This document shows positions 1 to 10,524 of a stretch of DNA of 64,000 nt, piece by piece. Below the pieces are notes generated by a model. The model was not told where the DNA came from. It did no database searches and saw only the letters and a program-made list of their open reading frames with translations. Where the stretch lies: assembly GCA_018697195.1 (NCBI GenBank), contig CM031857.1:94258461-94322460 (forward strand), in the 5' to 3' direction. This DNA comes from Certhia americana. Taxonomy: Eukaryota; Chordata; Aves; Passeriformes; Certhiidae. How positions within the stretch are numbered: position 1 is the stretch's first letter; the number at the start of each line of letters is the position of its first letter. Both the position numbers and the translations under genes were made by a program.

Positions 1-3000
1 AGTATTCCTATTCCATGAAATGAGATTGCAGCTTCTTATATACTAATACTCAATTTCAAAAATTTGTGATAGTATTTTTTGGGATAAAATCTACTGTTTG
101 TTTTATTATTCAGTCTGTCACTGTCAAGCAAAGTACCTTCTTTTTTTTCCCATTTTTTATTCATACTTTTCAAATTCAATATTCTATTTAGCAATTTAAA
201 TAATCCTGTCTTTTCCCTAGGTTAAAATCTTCAATGCCATTTTATGTAACTACTGTTTTTATCTCAGGAATGTAGCTGTTCTGCTTTCTATTATATCACT
301 TAGTTTAATAGAGAAGATTCAGTTTTTCATGTCTATTTGTTCGATTTTTTACCTTCTCTATAATTATATTTTATTTTTAAATAAAGCTTATATGATTATA
401 AAACTCATGTTTTACAGGTGCAATCTGACCCCTCTGTCAAGATTTCTTTCTTTTACTCTACTCACATTGGTTTCCTCTCAGGCTTTCCATTTTATTGGTA
501 TGATTCAGACATTTTGCTACAAAACTAATGATTTTCTAAACTGTAATGACCTTAGAAACAGATTACAAGGATCAGCTGACTAACCCTCTTTTCCATCTGA
601 AGATTAGACAGCTAGATGTGGGCTGAGTGTCTGAGTGCCCATCATTGAATAGGAATTTTGAGTCAACAACTGACTCAAATGTTTAGGCATCTCACTTAAG
701 GTCAAAAATGGGAGATATAGTAGAGATTTGTTGACTGAATGTTATGCTGATGAGTCGGTTGTTAAACCGTAACATTACAGTTATTCTATGACATTTAGAC
801 TCACCACAGTGAGGAAAGAGGTCAGAATTTCTAGGTTTCCCAGTTCTGTTTTCTCTGAATCTAACTTTTGTTGCTACTGTAAGGACAGCACTGTTGGCTC
901 AGTGAGTCCAAAGCCCGTGGTTTGAGGTACATGTATTTTTTTGTATTAATGATTTTTCAGGAAAAAAACATACATATGGAGGTCTCAAAATATTATGTCT
1001 TCCATTTATGAGTGAGCTATCACTTATTTTTAGATATTCTATGGATTATCCTCTTGTTGGTTTTGATAATCCCACCATTGTAAACCCAAATATGTGAAAC
1101 TTTCAAAAAACTTAATTTTAAAATTGTATACCTCTTTGTTTAAAAAAGATAGTTAATTTAAAAGTTGCTTTTATAAAAGATTGCCTGTAGTATCCTCATA
1201 GTGAATCTGGACTCAAGTAGTTTTGTGCTTTGTTCTTGGAATGGGAAGCCATAGATAATCTCTCAATACTTTGGTTATCATGGTGCAATTGCCTGGGCTT
1301 TTAAAATTAAATTTGTCTAGTATTTTCTTTGTTGAATAATTAAGTATTCTAATTGAATGGAACTAGGTTAGCTATTCAGGTTTTCTATTTGCATCTCTAT
1401 AAATTATATTACCACTAACTCCTTAGTGTTTTAGCAGATAAGTAAAGCATTATGTACTTCTTAGAAATCTACTTGCATTCTGTAACATATCTCCCTTTGG
1501 GTTAAACTTACAAGGTTCTTTGATATTATAAAGAGAGGTACAAAATGAAAAGGTAAAAAAATCTGACTTATCTATGTACCTGTTATAATGAATTCTGATC
1601 AATTGAGTTACATTCCTATTATGTAGCCAGTAAGATCTGAAGTGATGCACCTAAAATTATTCTGATCATTCTGCCTCTCATTTTATTCCCTCTAAATTAT
1701 GCTAGTAAATTCATACATTCCTCAGAGAGTTACCTTAGTTTGATGTTAGTTCCAAAATCTCAATGTTCACAAGGTAGATTTTTATTAAGGGTTAAATGGT
1801 GCAAAAAGGGAACAGGTATCTTCCCAATTAGATCCAAATTGTAAGTAACATAACAGGGTCATTAAAAATTGTTTGGATCTTATGGAATATAATCAACAGA
1901 GCATCTCAGTTTTCCAGAGGAACAACCCAAAACTCCATAATTTTATCAATACAATGATTATATTAACTAAGAAGAGGTTTTTCCTCAGAAAATCAGTGCA
2001 GCAGATGAAACTATGATGAAAATATGTTTTTAAAGGGACACAGTAATTTTTCCAATTTTCCAATTTTCTGAGATATGGAAGTCATCTTTTTTGAACAAAA
2101 GTTGAAAAAATGTGTAATACATTATATCCTATGTATACATAATATTATATGCATTGTAAGCAATGTCACATATATAATATATAATGGTATACATTTTTCA
2201 AAGACGTGTCAGGGAGAGATGTATATTAATTACTCTGGCACAGTTAAAATATACACACAATTAAATACACAATATTTGTTCTTTTGCAATCCAAGGCCTT
2301 ATTCTCCTCACAAAGAATATACTTTCCTACTGAAACTACAGCATATATATCTAATAAGTATCTTTTCCCTCAGTTTTATGACAGACCTGGGAAACCAGGA
2401 GACTTTGCGGTGAAGTTGTTTCAGGCATCCATCCAAAGCTGGTTGGGGTTACCTTCATCAATCATGCAGGTAATCCAGAATTTGTTGATGTTGACTCATA
2501 CTGGTATTAAGTTCACATACAAAACAAAACAGTTAGAAAAAAAGAGGCAAAAATATAGCTACCATTTTCCTAGTGCAGTTCAAGCCTACACAAATATATT
2601 TCAAGATTAGCTGGAAGACTTCTCAGACCTCCTAGTCCAGAACTGTCTCCTGCAGTTAGATGTCTATGTCTACTCTCTTTCTCTTGGCACTGAAGGATGA
2701 GGAAAGGCTTTTTTTCATCTGGTAATTAAAACATTGGCTTGAGAGATGAAGACATCTTTAAGAAATCATATCCTATATCATATCATATCTTATACTCAGG
2801 AGGAAAAAAAAACAAATAAAAACCTCAGTGCAAAACAAAACAAAGTCCCCATCCTGTATTGAGTACATTGCAATCTTTGTACTGGTTGAGTTTGACATTT
2901 TCAACATATCCTATCTATATTTAAATATTTGTGTAAATAATTGAAATAACAGTATGTAAAAAAATAAACATCAGAAGAATTAGGCAGTGGCCTAGTATTG

Positions 3001-4288
3001 AGAACACTTGAAGGAAGGATTGAAGGATTGAAGGAAGGATTCCTGGATTCCATTTCCTTCTGCAATATTTTTTTAATATACTAACCTAGATAAAAGCAGT
3101 GTAGCATACTAGGATCAGTTCATTGATTCTAAAGAATTGAGGAAATTCCTGATCTAGAGAACCATGATGAAGCTTGTGTTTGCTTGCTTTCTTTACTTTC
3201 TATTTCTTTTTCTTTTTTCGCCAAGGAAACAAATTTTACTATGGGGGACAGTGTCCTACACACTAAAGTCTACACAAATAGAGGGACAGAATGAGAGCAT
3301 TCCTTCAGAAAAGGGAGAGGGATAATTTTAAATGTCATTAACCAAAAAACAGGACTACAGTCAAATACTTGACAAATGTTCTTACTATTGCATTGTATTA
3401 CAATACATTGTGTGTATATATATATAGATATATGTATGTTTTGATAATATATTCACTATTTTCCTCTCTATTTCTCTGTTATTTAAAAAAAAAATCGGAT
3501 GGTGTATTCACATTTTGGTTACAAATACAAGACTGGATATCTGTGAAAATTTCAGCTGAGAGAATATAGCCGTAAATGTTACTATTTTCTGTACCACTTC
3601 TGTTTTCAAACAGCTGATAAGTTCTCAGTCCTGTAAAGTTTGAGACAAACCTACATATTCCCAGAGACGGAGAATAAGCAACTTTAAGAGACATAGTTAA
3701 ATTCATGAGTCTTGCAGAAGAGACATCAGCTGGTCATATTGGAGGGGCAGATTTTAATTTTTTTAAACTTTATCTGAATCCTACCCATTTTTAATTTCAA
3801 AGTTCTATCCCTGTTTAATTCAATCAAATTAATTTAATTTAATTTCAAAGTTTTATCCCTGTGTAAAAGGCAGTGGTTTACTAGATTTTTACAATGCTCT
3901 GAAGATGAACAGGTTAAAGAGAGATTGTACGACTGGCACTTTGACAAAATTAACAACCTATGGCCAACAGGCACCATTTGGCTTCTCAGACAGCCAAAAA
4001 GTAACTGAAGAGTCCACTGATTTGCATGGACTCACCTACAGTAAATCTAAGAGTTTACTCTGCACAGCAGTGTGGCCCTTGTGTTTCTCCTGGACAAAGC
4101 TGTAACACCTGCTGCCTACCCTTGGTGTCCACTGCAACTCTGCTCACAGAATGAGAGCAGATGGTCAGTGTGTGCAGAGTGTATTCTTGCTAGCTCAGAG
4201 CCACTGAACAGGAGCTGTGCTTGTGTGCTGGTGGTTCATCTGGGCTTTCTGAGCAGCAGGCAGACAGCTGGAGTTTCTATCCCCACAG
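1..4288. other. AT-rich DNA without recognisable gene
   Basis: No exon, RNA gene or known repeat was recognised. ORFs of 66 to 112 codons occur (for example 2075-2413 and 2284-2610, overlapping on the same strand), but they are rich in Ile, Tyr, Phe and Asn, as expected for chance reading of AT-rich DNA. Small local duplications are present: GAAGGATT-type units around 3011-3042 and a 22-bp direct repeat at 3793/3841 (listed separately). Confidence 0.6.
3793..3862. repeat. 22-bp direct repeat, two copies
   Basis: The block beginning AATTTCAAAGTT and ending ATCCCTGT occurs at 3793-3814 and again at 3841-3862, with one C/T difference and a 48-bp offset. The spacer is TTAATTTAATTT-like. It looks like a local slippage duplication; no function is implied. 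Confidence 0.8.
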
Positions 4289-4386
4289 AGGTAGGCAGAA
4301 CCCCAGAATCCCAGATAAATGATCCCATTCCCATATCATCTGTGAAGGCAACAAATCAAACAGAATCTGAAACATGGAAAACAGTG
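4289..4386 (+). other. exon-like block (unproven)
   Basis: A 98-bp block of higher GC than its flanks is preceded by a polypyrimidine-type acceptor (TTTCTATCCCCACAG, ending 4288) and followed by a donor-like GTAAGAGG from 4387. The frame is open through the block and lies in a longer open stretch from 4072 to 4410. The predicted peptide is Pro/Thr/Ser-rich and matches no family I recognise. It could be an exon of an unannotated gene or lncRNA, or a chance coincidence of splice-like motifs. Conservation or RNA evidence is needed to call it real. Confidence 0.2.
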
Positions 4387-5326
4387 GTAAGAGGAAGATT
4401 AAAGTCTTAGTTCCCTCATAAATCCTTGTATTTGAAATAATTGATTTGTCATTGATATGTCTAATGCCTATTGGGTAAATCAAATCCTTTAAAACATTAA
4501 AGACTAAATTTCACTACATGGGAAACTAAAAATGTAATAAGTCCTGTACAGTTTCAGTCGACCATGAAAGTGCACAAAGAAAATAAAAAATTAATAATGT
4601 TATGTGTAAAAATGGGACTTTGGGAATGTTGTGGAATGGGTGAGAGAAAGCGGAGTTGGAGCAGTCAGTGTAAGTCAATCATGGAGCATCACTGGTATTT
4701 TTGTACCTTTGTGGAATAATAAATATGGGTTTTGTGAAAAGAAATAAGGTTTTGGAAACACACATACAAAAAGTTAGGCAAACACTCTCTGGAATAAGAG
4801 AGTTTACTTAACAGTTTACTTGACTATGTTTATGCACCCTTTTAAATGTCATTCACATGGGTATTACATAGAATGAGTTGATGGCAAATGATGTTTTCTC
4901 AATGGCAAATGTTAGTGGAACTGAATGTTAGGCCATTGCAACATGTAAAAAATCTGGGTCAATGAAAAGTCATTTATGCAGCTATAAAGCACAAGCAAGT
5001 ATCTAAATGATCAAGCAAAACCAAAATCCACAGTTTTACTTTAGAAAACCCAACAATCACAGAGCCTATGATATAATCAAAAAACAAAGTATTATTGCTG
5101 GAGTTTGCTTGAAGCATAAATGTCAACACAGAATGTATGTAGTAAACATTGAGAGCTATCCATGCACAAAGTGTTGACACAGAAGATAAAGTCTTTGAGT
5201 AAACTCCTACCTAGTATTTGCTTAGATCAAAATGCAACACAGATCTGACAACCATTTCCTTTCTGCCAGGAAGAAATGTAGCAACAATTGCAGGTTTAAA
5301 TGCAGTAGCAAAAGCTTTTGTTCTTT
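4387..5326. other. AT-rich DNA, nothing recognised
   Basis: No exon, repeat family or RNA gene was seen. The plus strand becomes progressively A-rich toward 5300, leading into the low-complexity tract. Confidence 0.55.
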
Positions 5327-5473
5327 AAACAAAACAAAACAAAACAAAACAAAAAACAAAACAAAGAAAAGAAAACAACCCCCCCCCAAAAAAAAACCCA
5401 AAAAACAAAAAAAACCCCAAAAAAACCAAAAAAAAAAAAAGAAAAAAGAAATTTTTGTAAAAGGGCAAAAAGG

Positions 5474-5504
<31 letters not shown>
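5327..5504 (+). repeat. A-rich low-complexity tract, (AAAAC)n then poly-A
   Basis: It begins with an AAAAC array near 5327, passes through mixed A/C runs, and ends in about 30 uninterrupted A residues at 5474-5504. It lies directly 5' of the CR1 ORF2 fragment. Long Lys-rich and Phe-rich ORFs in both orientations here (such as 5232-5804 + and 5296-5535 -) come from this composition and are not genes. Confidence 0.9.
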
Positions 5505-5508
<4 letters not shown>

Positions 5509-5945
5509 GTGTATCTCCTTTGGAAAAGTGGGCACATAAGTCAGGAAATGTTAAAGGTATTGTTAGGTCACGTAGAAAGAGAATTAGAAAGGTGAATTTT
5601 GAGTTGAAACTTTATCTGTCCACATCTGTAAATTATAATATAAAGGATTTTTATAAATGCATTAATAAAAAAACTTCCATTCTTATATTGAACATGGTGG
5701 GGAAAATAGACACCAAAGATAAGGAAAAGGGTGAGGTACTTGATACATTTTTGGCTCAGTCTTCAACAGTAAGAGAGGTTATCCTCAGGACAGTGACCTC
5801 CTGAGCTGGTAGACAGGGATGGGGGGCAGAATAAATCCCAGTAGTGCATGAGGAGGTAGTTTGTGACCTGCTGAGCTACTTAGGTGCTCACAAGACTGTG
5901 AAACTGGATGGGATTCATCCATTAAGTTAATGAGGGAGCTGGCTA
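5505..5945 (+). mobile_element. CR1 LINE fragment, ORF2 segment entering the reverse transcriptase
   Basis: The plus strand matches the part of CR1 ORF2 that links the endonuclease to the reverse transcriptase. Recognisable pieces are the LEKWAHKSGN-like start, a Lys/Arg-rich stretch, the DKEKGEVLDTF segment (family: DMEKAEVLNAFF) and, near 5880-5930, HKTVKLDGIHP, which matches the KSMGPDGIHP-type opening of CR1 RT. Frameshifts and stops lie between these pieces. The copy is cut at both ends: poly-A tract upstream, and loss of similarity after about 5945. CR1 elements retrotranspose by target-primed reverse transcription; this copy has no complete domain and cannot encode an active enzyme. 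Being an internal fragment without the CR1 3' end, it must also have been trimmed by deletion after insertion. Confidence 0.85.
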
Positions 5946-8900
5946 CTTCAATTCTGGGAGCATGGATACAAACAGATTACTAGACAGGGGGAAACATCTT
6001 TGGTTAATAATTAATTGATCACTCTCAATTCTTGCCTTCCCTCCAACTCCCTTTTCAAAATCTTTTATTAAGATTTACATTCCTTCCATCTTTTTCATAG
6101 ACACCTCATCACTTTTTTAGTTCTACTAACAGAACTCTTCCTGGTGACACACTGTGAAGGGAATTACTGAAATTATCAAGGTATTTCAAAGCCCAAGCTG
6201 GCTATTAGAGCAGTGTATTGAAACATTGGACTCTCACAAAATGATTGAAATTTGCTTACTTCTGACAAACATTGTATTATGTTTCATTTCTGCAAAATTT
6301 GGATAAAATATTAAACTCCTTAGTGTATAAAGTTTCATAATTTGTGAATTAATAAGAATATGGTAGGTATAAAAAAGCTATATTTTAACATATTTAAACT
6401 TGAAACAGTAAGGATGTTTAAAAGTATTTCTGTAGATTGAAGAGAATTGAATATGTTTAAGCAAACAGGTTGTTAACTATTATTAACATTACTAAAATAA
6501 ATACTAAAATATTAATAATAAGTAATCAGAAAGATTTTATATATACATACACAACTTGAGATACATATATACACATATATAGAAAAGCATTTATGTTTTT
6601 TTTCTTTTTTGTTATTGCTATGTAACATCAGTTTCATAGTCTCCTGAGAAATTCAGAAATGCTAAGTAAAAACTAGTGCTAAGTAAGAATGTAGGCAAAA
6701 ATGTGTTAACACTGTATTGAGACATACTTGGAAAAAACATCTCTCATTTTGTCAATGTAGAGTAGCCACAAAATTGACTGCAAGTTAATGACATTAATGG
6801 AGTTGCTTCAGGCTATGGTATGTAAGGCTGTATGTAAATCTAACCTTGCTGATCTGTGTAATTTCCCCTTTTCTTCAGAATGAAGTTGCCAGATTATCTC
6901 ATAGGTGGGAAGAAGTGGTCACTCAGAAATTTTGTGCTGTACTGCTATCATAGAAGTACTGCTGTATTATCATTAAGGGAACGTTATGTCTACTGCTTCT
7001 GCTTCTTTTTGTACTCTTAAAACCTCATTGTAATTTTTATGGAAGGCACAACTACAAGAGTAACCATATAATGTCGGGTTACAAACAGACATCCTCTTTT
7101 TTCATCTCAGTGCCTCATTTGGATAGTTTATGAAAGCGTGCATCTCAATAACACTTTTTTCTCCATTTTCCTATAACTGAAGCTTTATTTTCATTTTTTC
7201 AATCTCAGTAAATAACATGAAGTTTCTGGACTGATGAAGTTACCTAAATACATCTTTAGTATACTAAATATGTATACTAATATGATAATTAGTTAGTACA
7301 GTTAATACTCCTACGTGTAAATAAAAATATTACATGATTAAAAGAAACCTTCCATTATACAGACAAGAACTTGGTGCATAGGCAACACAACTTTAGTGTC
7401 TGCCTGAGCAGAAGCTAAAGATAGTTAAGGAATACTACTACTTTTATGAATTTGAGTTATTAAATAATGGTTAAAATTACAAATAGATAATCCAACATGG
7501 AAACTCATAGAAACACTTTCAAATTTTATATTAAATGAAGGCTTTTAAATTAGGGACTTCTATATTAAATGAGGACTCCACAGGAATTACAAGTGTGTCT
7601 TTTATTATCAGTGCTATAAAAAATACTAATCAAATTCTTGATGATGAGACACTTAAAGTTCTACCTACTTTTAACAAATTAATTCTAAACATTTAATTTT
7701 AACTGAAGTGGAAACAGCTGCTTTCATTTAGGACTAGGTATTAAAAATAAATTATTACATTCTTCTTTAATGATTCAAGATGTTTTATTGAATGATTTGT
7801 TCTTTATTTCAGTAAATTTTAAAATATAGCTAATTAGGGACCTCAGCAAAGGCACAATTTAAAGGAATGCTTCTTTTGAACTGGAAATTATAGTGAAGAA
7901 ATGTTTCTGTCAGTATAGACCTTCTTTGTTCTTCTTCTTTCACATTTGTTTCCCCTCTCAAAATATGAAAACTATAGCTTCAGCTTGTGCAAGTGACTCA
8001 ATATAGACAAAAATACCAGATTTTCAAAAAAATTTTCTACTATCATTTCACTATTGTCATATGAACAATAAACCTGCAACTTTAAAATGAGCATGAATTT
8101 GTTGGATCCTAAAATTCTTTTACTATGAAACCTTAAAATTTGAAACAACTGGGCCTGGTAGTAACACTGATATAGAGGAACACGCCTGCATGCAAAAATT
8201 ATTATTCTGGTAAATAAGTATATGTATATAAAATGGATTTTATAGCTAAAAATTTATGCTTACTTTATTATTGTGCCAATAAATATAAGTAATTTATTTT
8301 TTACCATAGCAATTTCTGCTTTTCAGTCAGAAAATAGTGAGATAATAGCAAGTCTCAGAAGTTTCAGTAACTGACATTTTTTTTATGTTCATTCTCATCA
8401 GCCTCTGTAGACATTGACTCAGACTTGTGTAAACTTTCATGATGGCAATTTTATTTACTCTGAAAAGAGTTTTGTTCTGTGTGTTATCCCCTTGTAATGA
8501 ATTGGACTACGAAGGAATGAGTGTTTATTCAAAGCATAAAGCCTAAGGATATACCCATCATTGATGTTATTTTGTTACTCTCAATGAATAGTGCATTTAC
8601 ATGAAATCCCTACCAATATTATCTGAACTATTATGACTTCTAACTTGAAGAAGTTATTCATCATTGAATATTCAACACTGAATATGTTTTATGAATTCAG
8701 TCTTATAAAAAGTCATAGCAGGTTAAGAAATGTTGCAATAGTTACACCTTGAATATGGTAGGATTAGATCCTGGCCTCTATATTTTGCTCTTTTCCATGT
8801 TTAAATTGTCAGACATCTGTGAACCCATAATGATTCCTAAGACAGGCTGTACCTCCAAATTATTTTGTTAACAAAAAAAGGTAACAATTATTGACAATGC

Positions 8901-9103
8901 AAATAAAAATATTGTTGAAAATTAAGAACTCTAATAAATGTACGTGTGTATGTCTCTTTCAGATTCTTTTTGGGATAATCTCTCTCTTCCTAGTCTAAAT
9001 TTCAAAATATAGATATATGCTCAGAGTTATTGTACAGAAGATGGTTTAACAAACTTTAAAGTAAAAAGAATTAAAGAGAAGCAGTTCTCTTCAGGCTTAA
9101 AAC

Positions 9104-9105
<2 letters not shown>
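5946..9105. other. AT-rich DNA without recognisable gene
   Basis: About 3.2 kb of unique-looking AT-rich sequence. It contains no ORF above 60 codons on either strand and no repeat family that I can name. Confidence 0.6.

Positions 9106-9144
<39 letters not shown>
9106..9144. repeat. (TA)n microsatellite
   Basis: About 39 bp of uninterrupted TA dinucleotide, flanked by CCC and AGCTC. Uninterrupted TA tracts of this length are usually length-polymorphic; the sequence itself only shows the pure repeat. Confidence 0.95.
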
Positions 9145-9146
<2 letters not shown>

Positions 9147-10030
9147 CTCAGTGATGAATAGACTATATGTCTTTCTTGGGGATGGATACCCCAGGCAGGA
9201 TGTAGTTAATACATCAAATATGTGAAACTACTGATTTTATATCTCAGAGGTTATTTCAAAACTATGGAACAAATCAGTTCTGTGGAGTTTCAGATCATAG
9301 ACCTGTTGTTTCCACCCTAAAAAAAAGGAGTAGTCCTCAGAAAAAAATCTCTCCCCTACTGACATCTGTGTAAATCAGTGCTCAGTCAAATTTAGGGGAC
9401 AGCACTTCAGACAGGACTTTTTGGTTCCATGTCCTGACTGAAGGAAAAGAGAGTTAATTTAGTAAAACACATGTAGAAATGAAATTTAATGCTACTCTTC
9501 AGCAGAATCATGTGGGATCAAATTCATATCCACTACCTTGACATGCCTAGGTTACAGCATAGTCACCATAGAATTATAATCAATTCTCTAAATCACCCCA
9601 CTGACGTGTTTCTCATTGCTGATTACAAAGTTAATGTAGTTTTGCTGAATGTATTTTGTGCTTAGGTGTCTCTAGTCTGTCACCTTTGATTTCTGTTCTT
9701 TCCAGAGTGGTACAAAAATGCAAAAGTGATTTCTGCTTTGAAGAAGAACTTAGAAATTCTTAGAACAATGTAAAATCTGCATTTTGGCTCAAGTTTCTCC
9801 TTCCTGATGTTTTTTCTTTCACATAATTTGAAAGTATTCAGCTCATTTAGGCTGAAGGTTTTTGGGTTTTTTGTTGCAGTTCTTCTCTACTTCTTACATT
9901 TTCATTATGATTTTTCATTTTTTTCCTCTCCTTGTCATAGATAATTAGGCAGCACTTCTATCTGCTGACATCAGTACATCAAACAGAAGTAAAATCTCTG
10001 AAAATTTTGTCATTGAGATACTACCCAAAC
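9145..10030. other. AT-rich DNA, nothing recognised
   Basis: No gene, RNA or known repeat was seen. Confidence 0.55.
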
Positions 10031-10125
10031 ACAAGAGGGTTTTTGAGGGTTTTTATTTGTTTGGTTGGGTTTTTTTAATTTGGGGAGGTTTTTTTGTTTG
10101 TGGTTTGTTTTTGTAGTTTTTTGCA
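10031..10125 (-). repeat. G/T-rich low-complexity tract
   Basis: The plus strand is almost only T and G (runs such as GGGTTTTT and TTTGTTTG), so it is an A/C-rich tract on the minus strand. It resembles the decayed A-rich tracts seen at 5327, 13722, 38157 and 50250. Confidence 0.8.
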
Positions 10126-10405
10126 GTATTGTCCCTTTGCACTATATTCATGCCCAGGAATGAGGTCACCTGTTATCCAAGTGTTTTCTACCTCTTCAGA
10201 GATCTCCAGGAACACCAGAGGTTAAGGCTTCAATATGCACATACCTGCCTATGGTGGATGCTGCATAAGATTGCTCCCTTTTAACATGAAATCATAATTC
10301 TAAAAGGGCTTACATATGACTTCAGTGCACTGAAATACAGAACATATTTATTCCAATGAATATTTCTCTGTATGCCTCCTTTTCTTCCCTTCCCCTGCTT
10401 CAATA

Positions 10406-10524
10406 GAGATATTACAGAATCTTCTGAGTTGGAAGGGACCCACAAGAATCAGAAAGTCTAACTCCTATGTGAATGGCCTGTATGTGTTATTAGCACCAGG
10501 ATGTAACCAACTCAGCTAATCTCC
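10406..10524 (-). mobile_element. tRNA-Ile-derived SINE with CR1-type tail (TguSINE1-like)
   Basis: Read on the minus strand, the element begins near 10524 with GGAGATTAGCTGAGTTGGTT, which matches the 5' half and A box of tRNA-Ile. The anticodon-arm match TGGTGCTAATAAC follows, including an AAT anticodon context. It then goes directly to the acceptor-end match AGGCCA: the stretch that should carry the T arm and B box is missing. The tail (10411-10460 on the plus strand, TTCTGAGTTGGAAGGGACCC) matches the CR1 3' end seen in antisense. A tRNA-Ile head with a CR1-derived tail is the architecture I associate with TguSINE1 of songbirds, mobilised by CR1 reverse transcriptase. Without the B box, RNA polymerase III transcription of this copy is unlikely. 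It is not a tRNA gene. Confidence 0.8.

Noticed and set aside
5232..5804. 190-codon Lys-rich ORF and opposing Phe-rich ORFs
   Set aside because: They are products of the AAAAC/poly-A tract. The C-terminal part of the plus ORF is CR1 ORF2 sequence, already annotated as such.
10473..10524. Possible tRNA-Ile gene on the minus strand
   Set aside because: The T arm and B box are missing and a CR1-type tail follows, so it is a SINE head and not a tRNA gene.
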